DNA from: Polytrichum commune
Lineage: Eukaryota > Streptophyta > Polytrichopsida > Polytrichales > Polytrichaceae
Length of the DNA: 64,000 nucleotides
Direction: 5' to 3'
Assembly: GCA_950295325.1 (NCBI GenBank)
Contig: OX485805.1
Location: 56,446,758-56,510,757 of the forward strand
Shown: positions 23,080-34,136 of the stretch, piece by piece
Layout: the number at the start of each line of letters is the position of its first letter
Position numbering within the stretch: position 1 is the first letter of the stretch
Notes under the pieces: model-generated
Told to the model about the DNA's origin: nothing
What the model saw: only the letters and a program-made list of their open reading frames with translations
Databases searched by the model: none
Program-made: the position numbers and the translations under genes

Positions 23080-24157
23080 TTACTCCGAGTCGACAAGATA
23101 GTTGGGGCGATGTTTCAGTTTGTCGATTTGGATATCCTCCCAATCACCTGTGTCTGCACAAACCCACTAAATTCATGAACAATTCTTCCAGACTCAGCCA
23201 TACTTCAAATCAGCTAATTAGCGCAAGACTGCAATTTAGTACCAAAAAAAAATCTATTGTAACTGGCAAGTGATTTAGGACAGTCCCAGCAACTTGAGAG
23301 TAAGTGTTGGACGCAACATAATTACCATCATCTTTCAGGGTGAGTGCCACAATTGCGTCGTTTTCCACCTGCAACAAAGAAACGATTTCAATCTGTACTG
23401 AACCTCCCATAATATATTGCCAAGTGGCCAGATTTTTCAGGCTGCTCCAGCTATTGTCAATGAAGAGGCATAACTTATTGTGGGTGCTGAAGTGTAAAAT
23501 GCAAAGATCCATGTTAAATGGGTTGAGCCCAAAACACCTATAAGTGGTTTCATGTGAATGGGCCTGAAGAACTCCCTAATTTGGAATAGAAACTTGAGGG
23601 ACTGGGGTGAAGAGAGATCTTCTTCTCCATGTTGAGAGCAAACCACCATGGAGAAGAAGATCTCTCTTGCTCATAACCTTACAAGTTGCGAAGCCAAATA
23701 TCTTGACTCTTTCCAAAGCTTAGTTTCTACGATAGGCTCCGGCCATAGCGAGTGGGCGGACATCCCGGTGGGGAATCAATGAAACTAATGCTGTGGAATT
23801 TCATGGACTAATTTATACTAGAATTTTTGAAATGTTTCCATTCTTCCGAGGCGTACATACTTCTTGATTGTCGTGAAGTTCCTGTATCCTCAACGCCTTT
23901 TGCACATTTCAGAGAAGTATAAACTTGTGAAGATTGAAGGTGGTTTCAAGCAGATGGCAATGCAATTTACTTACCTTTTGATTGGCAAGGCTCTTGTTAT
24001 CATCCAACACGACTCGTGAAGAAAGCAAAATAAGTCTTTGCTGGTCCGCAGCCACGTCGGTCAAGGCATGCAGCTTCTGCTTGATGTCCACCACCGTCTC
24101 CGACGGCTCGCAGTTGACGAAGTACGTCGTTTTCTTGCGCTTCACTCGGATGAACAT
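23080..24157 (-). CDS. Ubiquitin-fold protein, elongin-B-like
   Basis: Three exons on the minus strand: 24,157-23,975 (61 codons), 23,368-23,326 (43 bp) and 23,147-23,080, giving 97 aa with canonical GT-AG introns. The exon peptides are MFIRVKRKKTTYFVNCEPSE and on to SLANQK, then VENDAIVALTLKDD, then GDWEDIQIDKLKHRPNYLV ending at TAA. The fold is ubiquitin-like: beta-hairpin (MFIRVKRKKTTYFV), helix (TVVDIKQKLHALTD), then DQQRLILLS and LDDNKSL, the positions where ubiquitin has PDQQRLIF and LEDGRTL. Plants have a short conserved protein of this type related to elongin B; animal elongin B (about 118 aa) pairs with elongin C in cullin-RING ligases. A similar partner role here is inference. There is no C-terminal Gly-Gly, so it is not conjugated like ubiquitin. 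An alternative acceptor 6 bp upstream (exon 3 from 23,153) would give 99 aa. Confidence 0.87.
23611..23667. repeat. Perfect 21-bp hairpin in intron 1 of the elongin-B-like gene
   Basis: The left stem 23,611-23,631 (AGAGAGATCTTCTTCTCC then ATG) is the exact inverse of 23,647-23,667, with a 15-base loop. It lies in the first intron. Confidence 0.9.
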
Positions 24158-24177
24158 CGACTGAACACAAGTTCCAA

Positions 24178-24830
24178 CGCATCTCCCGTAAGAGAAGGAT
24201 CCCTCGAGGCACTAAATTTTTACAAGCTTAGGTAGAATATTTACCGACATTGAACATCCTCTTGGCAGGCTGAGATGGTAATATGTTAATTACAATTTCC
24301 AAATGGTCACCCTCAGAAACAATTTCACTCACCACCAGCTAAAGAGATTCAACAAATCATTTGGAGTGCGTACATTATGACAACCGATACCCACGCATCT
24401 CTTCTAACAGAAAGAATCCTCGAGGTACTAAATTTGTACAAGGTTAGGTGGAAGAACTGCCGACACTCATCATACTGTAACCTCTTGGCAGGCAGAGATG
24501 GTAATTTGTTGATTACCATGGCCAAATGGTCACCTTTCAACAAGTTTCACTCACCAAAAGCTAAAAGGGATTGAGGAAATAATTTGAATTGGGCATGTTA
24601 TGACAACCAACACCCACGCATCTCCCAGAATAGAAGAATCCTCGAAACTAAATTTATACAAGATTCCGTGGAAGAATTACCGACATTCGCACCATAACCT
24701 CTTGGCAGATCGAGATGGTAATTGGTTGTTTGAAATGGCCAAATGCCTACCAAATGGTCACTTTTAGACACTATTCACCAAAAGCTAAAGAGATTGAGCA
24801 AAATATTCGAGTGTCATTGAGCCTGCAATT
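24178..24830. repeat. Three tandem copies of a 215-223-bp unit upstream of the elongin-B-like gene
   Basis: ACGCATCTC begins the unit at 24,178, 24,393 and 24,616. Each unit then has ATCCTCGAGG or a close variant, ACTAAATTT, TACAAG, CCTCTTGGCAG, GAGATGGTAAT, AATGGTCAC and CTAAAGAGATT. Similarity is roughly 75-85%. The array starts about 20 bp upstream of the start codon, so it lies in the leader or promoter. Confidence 0.88.
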
Positions 24831-25779
24831 ATATTTGGGAAATTCCTGCAATCTCGACCTCAAGCTTACACAATGAAGACGATCGCACCACCACAGTTCT
24901 GCTCCACACCCATACCCGGAGATCGGAGAACTAACTTCAGGCAAAATAGCGAAGATTCCGTCAACTCCACAAAGACAAATCTAGATATCAGCTGGCATTG
25001 CTCGGAGTACTGGAATTCTAACTTGCTTGGACCCCTAATAAGTTACTGGCTTCCCCAATTCGCTCGTAGAAGTCATCTTGACATGGACGTGCTCAACTCC
25101 ACACTGTAAGACTTAGCTAGCCTGGCCACTCAATTGTAAATGCGGTCCTGCAAACTTTGCAAATCCATTTCCGAGAGGAAATTCTCCCAACTAAGTCAGT
25201 TCGAGCTGAAGCCTGCACAAGTTTCTAAAGGGAGAGAAATCACTCCACCATATCTGTCTGTACGGAGGTCAACAACCAAGTCCAGGCCAAGAGTTTTTAA
25301 AACACAAAAACAAAAACAAAAATAAAAAGCTGGAATTTCGATGGTTGGGCTAATTATTGACTCGTCCCAACAACTATCGTCTCAATTGCATCGAAAATCC
25401 ATCACATTCAAGTGACTCCATTGGCAATTCAAGTCACATTCATGTCAGACATACCCTGTGGGAATCGCGGAACATTCCTGCATGATTTTGGGAAAATTTT
25501 CTCAAAGTGCAAAGAGAGTTGGGGGCACATCGGCTGCGCATACCATGATGACAGTGTTGTTGTTGAGATGATGATGATGATGATGATGGTCTTCTGTCGC
25601 CCTCAGAATCTCCGAAACCTCCCCAAAGTTTGCACTGAGGTCCTAATTACTACACTCACAGAGTGTCAATTAGTTTCAGCTGCTGTATATATATGACTGA
25701 GGGAACGTACTACCGTTGTTGCAGATTCGAGTTGAATGAGCTGCCGAAGATCCACATTCCCACCCGGCCTTAAGTATCC
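24831..25779. other. Intergenic upstream DNA
   Basis: Short plus frames (24,873-25,109; 25,140-25,325; 25,412-25,696) have no recognisable content. A GAT microsatellite lies at about 25,568-25,588. Confidence 0.4.
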
Positions 25780-26060
25780 GACGTCGCCACCTCGGAACTC
25801 GGTACAGATAATGGAGGCCGACTACGAAATCGAGATCTGTCGAGAAAAGATGGCGTTCCTCGTGCAAAAGCGCCGCTTTTGGAGTTCTGGTTTATCCTTC
25901 GTGGGCGGGGGTGGGTCCGCTCGCTATCATCGCCTCTTTGGCGGCGGTGACTTCGAACCGGAAGATCGAGGCCGTCGGATTCGTAATTTAGATCGGACGC
26001 CGCTGAAAGCCCGATCGTGAAGGACGTGACCTGGCATAACATTACTCCGCTTAGCATGGC
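25780..26060. promoter_or_regulatory. GC- and CpG-rich patch, possible distal promoter or first exon
   Basis: In a mostly AT-rich window this 280-bp stretch is rich in CG dinucleotides (CCGACGTCGCC, GGCGGCGGTGACTTCG). Open frames exist on both strands (plus frame starting MEADYEIEICREK at 25,811; minus frame ending SEVATSDT), and neither matches a family I know. It could be the promoter or non-coding first exon of the minus-strand elongin-B-like gene, or the 5' end of an unannotated gene. Confidence 0.3.
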
Positions 26061-26092
26061 CTGCAGAACGGCATGGGCTGAGTAATGTTAAG
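26034..26092. mobile_element. Tiny MITE or hairpin, CATAACATTACTC family
   Basis: CATAACATTACTC at the left is mirrored by GAGTAATGTTA at the right, with further pairing inside (GCTTAGCATG against CATGGGCTG). The same ends are found at 43,940-44,088 and 7,011-7,143. Confidence 0.5.
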
Positions 26093-27270
26093 GGGCACGC
26101 CATTACCATGGAGGGCTCTTTATTCCAATACAAAATAAACATTTTCCCTTTCAAAATCGCCACGTGTCATGCTCACATGTTTCACGCCCACTCGTATCCC
26201 ACGTGACAATTACATTCCAGCACATGTAGAGATGAAATAGGGAGTCCTCTACAGTACTTATTTGTCTTTTAGTACTTGCTTTACTTTATCCTAGTCAGGG
26301 TTTGGAGTCATTAATAATCATCCTATGATGTGCATGTCGAGTTTGGTATATATTACTTATTTGGGGGGCAAAAGTGCCACGCGTTGACATATGATTGGTT
26401 GAGACTTCTCAAAGGATGGCGCTTGAATTACATTGAGGAAGAGAACATGTGGTACATTAAGGACCGCTTTAGACCATAAGAAGTGTATTGGTCAAGAATT
26501 TAGAGGAATGGAGCAAATCGTATCATTGGCTGCAAAATGGGTTCTTCACTAGTTGGGCTTTACACTATGGGCCAACACTTATCCAGTGGAGAACTTCAAT
26601 CATGGATGGAAAAATGACATGGTTGCCAACATGGCAACATTTTTTGCTAGAGGAGTTCTCTGGAGGTCAAGTTTCTTGGGCAACCTCAAACCCTCATACA
26701 AGAAACTTGGCCTCCAGAGAATTCCAACTTGAGGCATTTTTTTATTGCTTTTCCATCTTGTCCACCATACCAACTATTGCCTCAAATAACCTTGTCTTGG
26801 GCTGAAATTCTTGACCGACTAGTGTACTTCTTCACCATCGTCTAAACTAGCCATAGGAGAAAATCTTGTTCTTAGCAACCACTTTGGCCACCACAAGCTA
26901 GCAGCTTTAGTCCTTGTTGGCACACTAGTTTTGTTGGTACACAACCACACATGCTAGTGTGGCCTTAGTAAACTTAATCCCCCCCCCCCCCCCCCAAAAC
27001 GCATGCCAGAGGGAGAAAATTGGTAAAGTTAAATGCTATATGACATAGTAGTGGTTACTGCCCCACTTATCATGGTAGCCATCATGTGCATAATTTTTTT
27101 GTAAAAACCTTACAAATGCAACATGATAGGAAGTGGTAGGCTACCAACAACAAGATAGGTTACCTTTGAAAAAATGGTCCATGATTCCAAATAATATAAC
27201 AAATGCAACCATGCCCACAAAAAAATTGGTGGCATGTTGAGTTGTCCCCAACAACGGGCGTATGTTCTTA
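26093..27270. other. Intergenic with a foldback and a long C tract
   Basis: Includes an inverted pair of 23 bp (26,657-26,679 and 26,699-26,721; CTGGAGGTCAAGTTTCTTG, one mismatch) with weaker pairing out to about 26,641 and 26,748, probably a small foldback element. A C17 tract spans 26,979-26,995. No gene is supported. Confidence 0.6.
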
Positions 27271-27498
27271 GGGCCGCTTTACCCCTAGAGGCCGGGCCAA
27301 TTTCCCTTGAGGCCGATTGCACAAAATTTGAGCCTTTTTTGGGTTGGAGGCCGGCCTCTACTACACATTATAATAAGATTATAACGGGGGCCAATTTTCC
27401 CATATGTAAAGGCCCTCGGGCCAAGAAGCCAAGCCGATTCAATAAATTTAGGAAAATTTTAGCCCCTCTTTTTTTCTTTTCATTGTCATTTGTACAAG

Positions 27499-28944
27499 AT
27501 GGATGAACGTAGACGGAAGATTTTAGTTGCTCTTGTGTTCTTCATGGCCGTGCGAAATGTTATGGCGGTTGTTGTAATTTTGCAAAAAATTGCTTTGCAT
27601 GAACATTATGCTGCCATGACAATCGTTTTTGCTACGATGGTTGTGAAGAGTAGTACGTCTAGGAGGACACGGAGTATTTGGATGTATGACCGGAGTACTA
27701 TTTTTGCGGATAGATTGTTATTTGGATGTTACTCGGTTAAGTTATTCAAACAACATACAAGGTTACTTTCCGAAACTTTTGATTATTTGTACGGTGTCTT
27801 ATCTCCATCATTAAGTCGTAAGGATACAAATTTCAGAGCATCCATTCCTCTTAGAAACCGGATTGCTCTTTCTTTTAATAGACTTAGTAGTGGTAATTCA
27901 TTACGCGGTTGTGCTGAAACTTATGGAATTCATGAAAGTACTGTCTCTATCATTGTAAGGGAGTTTTGTGCAGCAGTTAAGAAACATTTAAAACCATTAG
28001 TAATTGAGAAACAATCTAAACCTACATTGAATAGAATTGCAGCAGAGTTTGAGGAGCTTAGGGGATTACCTTATGTAATTGGAGCGGTTGATGGTAGTCA
28101 TATACCTATCATTGCTCCTCCTATAGATCCTACTTCATATTATTGTAGAAAATGTTTCTATTCAGCTCTACTTCAAAGTGTAGTGGATAGCAAATGTAGG
28201 TTTTGGAATTATGATTTTGGATAGGCTGGACGCTGCCATGATTGGACTTTGTTCCAAAATTCAGATATTGGAAAAAAAATGATGAAAGGTGAGTTATTGC
28301 CTTACAAACTTATAGATGATGTTGCTTATCTAATGAGACTATGGTTTTATTCTCCTTTCAAAGGTGAAAAAGATGGATTACCTAGAGCAAAGGCGCATTG
28401 GAATTTCATCCAATCATCAACAAGAATGGCAGTAGAAAGAGCTTTTGGCATATTAAAAGGGAGGTGGAGGATACTATTGAAAAGAATTGATATGCCTCTT
28501 CGACATGTACCTAATTTGGTTACTACTTACATTTATCTTCACAACTTGTGCATAATACATCGAGACAAATTTGATGATGAATGGACAAAAGAAGGAGAAA
28601 AAATCATGCATAGGGAGAATACAAATAAACTTGGACAGCTAAAAAATGTAGATATATTTATGGTAGCTACACAAGCCGCAAAAGAGATGAGGAGATACTT
28701 GAAAATGGACGAGGTTGAAGCAGGAACTATGCAAATTGAAGATCTTAAAGAAACTGTGGTAAATACATTTGAAGATATAGGAAAAGATGAAGATGAAAGT
28801 GCGGAGGTTGTTGAAACAAAAAAAAACAAAAAAACAAGAATTAAAAACTTGCTAGTGCAAGCAACACTAGCACATGAATTACTAGCTCAAGTTTTTTTGG
28901 GAAGCCCATTTGAGGATGAAGGAAAAAAAAAATTTCCGTCGTGA
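27499..28944 (+). pseudogene. PIF/Harbinger transposase (DDE), one in-frame stop
   Basis: From ATG 27,499 one frame runs to a TGA at 28,942, broken only by TAG at 28,222-28,224. The N-terminal part has a helix-turn-helix-like stretch (SLRGCAETYGIHESTVS). The catalytic residues are all present: first Asp in GAVDGSH (28,090), second Asp in GRCHDW (28,240), Glu in VERAFGILKGRWR (28,436). The plant PIF signature FYSPFKGEKDGLPRAKAHW is intact. The stop replaces the position that is usually aromatic in the family (FGW before the second Asp), consistent with TGG to TAG. The C-terminus is Lys- and Glu-rich and ends near an A10 run, where a slip may have altered the last residues. The enzyme would cut and join the element's ends; as read it yields only the first third of the catalytic core. 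Confidence 0.92.
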
Positions 28945-28977
28945 CCATGATGCATCTGATTTGGAAGAGGATTAGTT

Positions 28978-30190
28978 CTAAAGTTTGTCTATAAGCCTAT
29001 CCATCTGTCGGTCTAGCCTTTCTAATAAAGCATTAGTTTTCTCAAAATTCTTCACCATGACTGAATTGTTTTCGGCCATTTGTACAAAAACTCCATAGCA
29101 TCGCTCTTGAAAATTTTTCTTGTCCACCTTGATTGTTGAATTTGGAGTCGCTATCATAGCTGGAATTGGAGCGTCTTTTGAATGCAAATCATTCTTATTG
29201 TCTGTGGTGTTATCTTCGACACTAACAGAATCACTAGCAGATGTTGTCACATGCTTCATTACAGTTCCAGTTTGATGTCACCACTGATCAAAAGAATCAT
29301 AGAACTTATAAGCGCGACGATCTGATCCTGAAATTCCATTTGCCAGCTTGTCTTTTTTGTACAACTTGTACAAGGTATTGAATTTTTTTTTTGCAACCCT
29401 CGGAAGTTCGGTTCAGTCCAATAATTACCGCAATCAAACGAGCATGCAATTTCAACTATGTATCCACCCCTGCACATAACATGAGAGCGTCATAATGACG
29501 ATAAATTACAGAAATAATTCTAGTTTAATTACTACATATGAGACGAAATAGACAAAGTAGAAAGAAATGTAGAGTTGGTAGTCCGATAGATACATCTTCT
29601 CGCGTGTGGGAGGTGGAGGGATCAAACCTTAGCACCCTCAAGATGCTCTCCCAATGCTAGACCCAAGCATTGGGGCGGAAAGGGGGGACAGGGGGGACAG
29701 GGGGGGCGAGAGGCGAAGGCCAATGCCTTTGAAAATGCCAAATTGGCCAAATCTGAAATCAGAACTTTTTTTTTCAAAAAATTTAGGGTTGCAAAAATCT
29801 TACCTTATTTCTTTGCGTTCTTCAAAAATTCAGGTTCCATCTCACCGCGCATTGCAATCATTGTCTCCACATCGCGATCCCTCCAGTTCTTTGAGCCGAA
29901 TTCTTCATCTTCTTCCACCTCCTTCATGTTCTTTTTTCGAGGTTTTTTTGAAGTTGCGATTTCTTTTTTCTTCGGTGCTAGGGGAGCTATAATCTGGACA
30001 TCCTCATCCCCAATCTCTTCCGTAGCCTTTCTCTTCAAATTACTTGCACACATGTCTATAATCAACGGAGGCGAAGGAGGAATATGATTTCCACAAGGTG
30101 GTTGAAAAAATTCGAGAACCCCTACATTACCTCCATGTTCTTGTAGAGGAGTTTGATAGGGTTGAAAAGCATGAGCTTCAGCACTTTGAT
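28978..30190 (-). pseudogene. Harbinger-associated Myb/SANT-like protein, broken
   Basis: The minus-strand partner gene of the transposase. An upstream exon (about 30,190-29,804) carries a basic stretch with nuclear-localisation character (KKPRKKN) and the trihelix/SANT-like start NWRDRDVETMIAMRGEMEPE. It ends in AAGAAATAAG just before a GTAAGA donor, where TAA (29,805-29,807) has probably replaced CAA. A downstream exon (29,469-28,978, acceptor TTATGTGCAG) has NYWTEPNFRGLQ, then an A-run frameshift, then an in-frame TGA in a Trp-Trp-like position, then a coiled-coil tail LLERLDRQMDRLIDKL. In this superfamily the protein binds element ends and helps import or recruit the transposase. The middle of the Myb-like domain appears to be missing or in an exon I did not resolve. 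Confidence 0.75.
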
Positions 30191-30324
30191 ACTTTGTATC
30201 GCCTCATACACTTCACTAGAATTCCATCCACTCCTCTCTAAAGACACCTCCATGCTAACCCTAGAAACGGTAGCAACAATCTTGCAAGCGCAAAAAAAAA
30301 TTCAGCAAGAAAAACTCTAAGAAA

Positions 30325-30366
<42 letters not shown>

Positions 30367-30710
30367 AAGTCACGATGAACCATAAGAGCCGTCCAGATTT
30401 CCACATAATCCAACGGAGTTGTTTTGCTGAAATTTTTTATATTTTATTGGAAATTTTATATTTTATTAAAATCTGACATTGGCCCCTAGGCCATGAATTG
30501 GCCTTCCATTTTCGGTGCACCCATTTGAGTGAGCTCGGGCCGTGTCAGACCATCCATTTTTTGATTAAAAATTTCATACCACCAAATCGGCCCGGCCTCT
30601 AGGTGTAAAGGGGTCGGGGCCAATTTCAGCCTTTTGACCAATCACAAGTGAGGATTTCAAGCCTCTTACACAACAAATTGGCCCGGCCTCTAGGTGTAAA
30701 GCGACCCTTA

Positions 30711-32346
30711 AGGTTTCCAAAGCATTTCATTCTTAAAGCCTACCACATAGTGCATTTAGTAGCAAAATGATTGCCACATATACTAGTTTTAATTGAACAG
30801 GGGATTGCTCAAGACATAATATCTCCCATTGGTATCAACTTCAAATTTAATTATCTTAATGATGATTTTAATGAATCGATGTGTTAAGGTGCAAATTTAC
30901 TTATTTAATTGGTTTTGTTCCAAATGTGAAATAGACTCAAGGTTATCATTGACCCATCATTGAGAACTCACTTTGAATGAATATGAGTATTGTAGGCTTG
31001 CTTTATTAGGCTGGCCTTTTTAAAGCAATCTAAGTAAGCTCAAGTTGATCAGATCTTATTAAAGTGGAATAAGTCCCAATATACTACTAAGTATGTCAAA
31101 CATTTTAATGAAATGTAGAGTTTAACATTGATCTCATCAAAGTGGACTCCAAATCAATTTAGAAGTAAGCCTAGATCCACATGATGTGTCAAACATCGGA
31201 CACATCCTCTCAAAAGAGTTCCACGATAATATGACGCATTCCTAGTACTAAGCTAGTAAGTTGAGTTGGATGGATATGCTTCTAGCAAACTTTAAGTACT
31301 CACTAACCCTACCTTTGAATTGCAACAAATGTGGCGAATCGAAACGTGCCACAATAACATTAGACTAACTACAAGGATCTCATACCGATGTCATTGGTTC
31401 TTTGCCCCTATGAGATACACTACATCATAATCTCTATGAATGGTAGATTTACATACCTACTATTAATAAAGATCCAATAACAAGACTACCTAGGACGTGA
31501 TGCTTGTAGGTAATGACTATACCGGAGCTTTAATGGCAATCTACACCAATGTGTGGAAACCTTGATGGATTGCATGCAATTGGCACAAGACAAACGTTGA
31601 GCTCACTTTTGAGAAGCCCAATGTTAGGCTAGGTGTCATGGGTTTAGTGAGCCTACCTAGTACCTACATCTTGGGTAGCTTTAATGGAGTCTTGTCCCCA
31701 AAGGAATAGAGAGTGGCATGGCGGATAGTCACATGCATTGGTGGGCATAATGGCCCCACCAATGCATGTAAGCTTGATGAGATAAGGGATTAGTACAACA
31801 AACTTTGATAGTGTGGCATGATCAAATGCTACAGTAATGCACCATGTGCTATGGAGCATAATGAGACAACTTACATAGAGGTTTGCTCATGAACTTTTTC
31901 TTTTTGCATGATTCAATAGAAAAGTAACTTACGTCATGCTGGACTCAATATAACATTATTTAGCCATGTGGGTCAGTTCCACCGACCCTAGAATATGTCA
32001 ATTATATTATGTGGGCCCCTTGAACAAAGTAGTAATATTTGCTCATTGTTCATGCATGCTGGTTGACATTGGGAAATTTGGGTGGAGTTATACTCCTGGC
32101 TTACTCACAATAATCATTGTGCGTCCCAACATTGTTCATAGGAAGTATTGTTCATTGGCTTTTTATTAATTAAAAATACTATTCACTGCCAATAACCACA
32201 CTATTCACAGTTTTCATACGGGCATTGGTTTCTTCCTATTATCTAAGTTTCTACCCATGAAGGTAAGATAGTGGAGGCCCATGCCATATGCTAATCGTAG
32301 AAATGAAATGTTAATGGTTTTTCGCACTCCTTCCTTGCTCCATTAA
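30711..32346. other. Intergenic, decayed repeat-like DNA
   Basis: No gene is supported. A frame with one stop at about 31,497-31,707 has no family resemblance. A perfect 15-bp hairpin (ACATGCATTGGTGGG, 31,731-31,745 with 31,755-31,769) is present. Confidence 0.5.
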
Positions 32347-32737
32347 CTACACAAAATATGATATTTAGTGTCACCAATTCTAATTGTCTTGCTCAATACT
32401 AATTGTAAACCGTAGTGTAGTGTCACCAACACTAAAAGTTAACCCATCATTATTTTTTCATTCCTTGTATTTTATTTTATTTTGGGGGGGGGGATGATAC
32501 ATTTACAATCTTGCAATTATTGTCACTCACCAAGTGATTTTTCATCCAAATTTCAATCATCCATGACAAATATTTCATCACAAGTTGATGACAATAGAAG
32601 GTAGGGTTTTGGCCAATGGATGAACTCATCCATCATCCATGATCACATTTGTTCACTTATTCATAAGAAGTGTCACCTGAAAAGTTACCACAATGACATA
32701 ATATACCATATGCCACTAAATATCATATTTAGTGTAG
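32347..32737 (-). mobile_element. MITE, CTACACTAAATA family
   Basis: Left CTACACAAAATATGATATTT and right AAATATCATATTTAGTGTAG are inverted ends. The interior is the reverse complement of the 20,283 copy (GTCTTGCTCAATACTAATT, ATCCATGACAAATATTTCAT). A G10 tract sits at 32,484-32,493 inside. Confidence 0.9.
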
Positions 32738-33552
32738 TTCACCACTAGTCATGTCCAAGCCTTGCCAAAACACCTCCCAAGCTAGTCCTTCATTCCTAGA
32801 ACACTCCTTTGGTGTATATTACCCTAAACTTTCCGTTTTAAGTCCTAAAACCTCCTCTAAACACTACCCGCTAGCTCACATTTGTGGCCCAATTGGCCAA
32901 CTTTCCGAGATTGGTTTTGCAAACTACGCTTAAATCTAATGTTCTTTTTACCTTCTACCAACATATGATAGAGTTTTGGGTCATATTGACCACTTTCACA
33001 TTGCCAACCATCTAATGTTTTTAGTTAGATGGGCCAACTTCCAGAGGAGGATTTTGCAAACCGAGTCCGGAGTTTGCCTCTGTAACCTCCTACCAACCTA
33101 TGGTAATGTTTTCAAGTCATTTCGACCACTTGCATGAGACGTCCTATCATGAGCATCACGTCCACGCACACACCCTACTTACTTCCTTATGCATCCTTAT
33201 CTAGGTGATACATCGGAAGTTATCCAATGCACACTTTTACTAATGCTTACAACACCTTAGCCTTGTCAACCCTAAGGAATATGTTAGCTGACATGGAGAT
33301 CAACAATAAGAGAACACCAACAATGAGTCTACTCTTTAAATATCTTCCTCGACACTTTATTTCTTGCTTTTCATGGATTGTTATCCGTTTGTACTACCAC
33401 ATATTTTCAAGACACTACATGTCCAAACCTAAAACCCACAAATTTACAAACACTCTCTAAGCTAACTTTGCACATATGAACTAAAAGAGTCAAAACAATT
33501 ACATGTTGAGTGGTTCAACTTGGTAGATTGACACCTTGACAAAACATTGTAA
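32738..33552. other. Intergenic with a diverged 142-bp direct repeat
   Basis: GGCCAACTTTCCGAGATTGG followed by TTTTGCAAAC, CCTTCTACCAACATATG and GACCACTTTCACAT (32,886-33,001) recurs in drifted form at 33,028-33,135. No gene is seen. Confidence 0.45.
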
Positions 33553-33931
33553 CTATACTAAATATGATATTTAATGTCACCAATTCTAATTGTCTTGCTC
33601 AATACTAATTGTTAACCGCGGTTTAGTGTCACCAACACTAAATGTTAACCCAACATTATTTGTCATTCCTTGTAAAAAGTTTGGGGGATTATAGGTTTAT
33701 AGTGTTGCAATTATTGTCTCTTACCAAGTGAATGTTCATCCAATTTTCAATCATCCATGACAATATTTCATCATAAGTTGATGACAAGAGAAAGTAGGGT
33801 TTTGGCCAATGAATGAACTCATTTATCATCCATGACACTATTTGTTCACTTATTCATAAGAAGTATCATCCGAAAAGTTACCATAGTGACATAAATATTC
33901 CATATGACACTAAATATCATATTTAGTGTAG
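33553..33931 (-). mobile_element. MITE, CTACACTAAATA family
   Basis: Ends CTATACTAAATATGATATTT and AAATATCATATTTAGTGTAG. The interior matches the 32,347 copy in the same orientation, including GCTCAATACTAATTGTTAAC, the intact form of the site disrupted in the 34,137 copy. Confidence 0.9.
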
Positions 33932-34136
33932 TTGTTTTGACACGTTTTTATCCCTTGTCCAGTTCATGACCAACTTGCACATAAGGTCATAGAAATTGTC
34001 AACTAGTAAAAGATTCACAATGTCATATCAATAACTTAAGACCTACAAGTCGTTTTATAATCAACTAACTGCTATGACCATACATAGTGTTCAATAGTAA
34101 AATAGTAAAATACCAACGATGTGAAGGTTCTAACAA

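Larger units (their letters stand above)
27271..30707 (+). mobile_element. PIF/Harbinger DNA transposon, full-length but mutated
   Basis: The element is flanked by TTA on both sides (27,268-27,270 and 30,708-30,710), the target duplication of PIF/Harbinger elements. The inverted ends are about 33 bp with few mismatches: left GGGCCGCTTTACCCCTAGAG plus GCCGGGCCAATTT; right, read inward, GGGTCGCTTTACACCTAGAG plus GCCGGGCCAATTT. A second copy of the end motif lies inside the right end (about 30,585-30,620). It carries the two genes typical of the superfamily in opposed orientation: transposase on + and a Myb/SANT-like protein on -. A GA microsatellite (about 30,328-30,361) lies between the Myb-like gene and the right end. 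Confidence 0.95.

Noticed and set aside
24178-24830. Regular direct repeats considered as a CRISPR array
   Set aside because: Only three diverged 215-223-bp units, no short identical repeats with unique spacers, and a plant nuclear context.
29618-29659. tRNA-like A and B boxes (TAGCATTGGGAG and GGTTTGATCCC, minus strand) inside the Harbinger
   Set aside because: Spacing is too short for a tRNA, no cloverleaf forms, and neither tail nor target duplication is visible; part of it is a simple hairpin (CCCAATGCT/AGCATTGGG).
31497-31707. Plus-strand frame with one stop, beginning DVMLVGNDYTGALMAIY
   Set aside because: Readable for about 70 codons but no family resemblance; the surrounding DNA shows no retroelement motifs in order.
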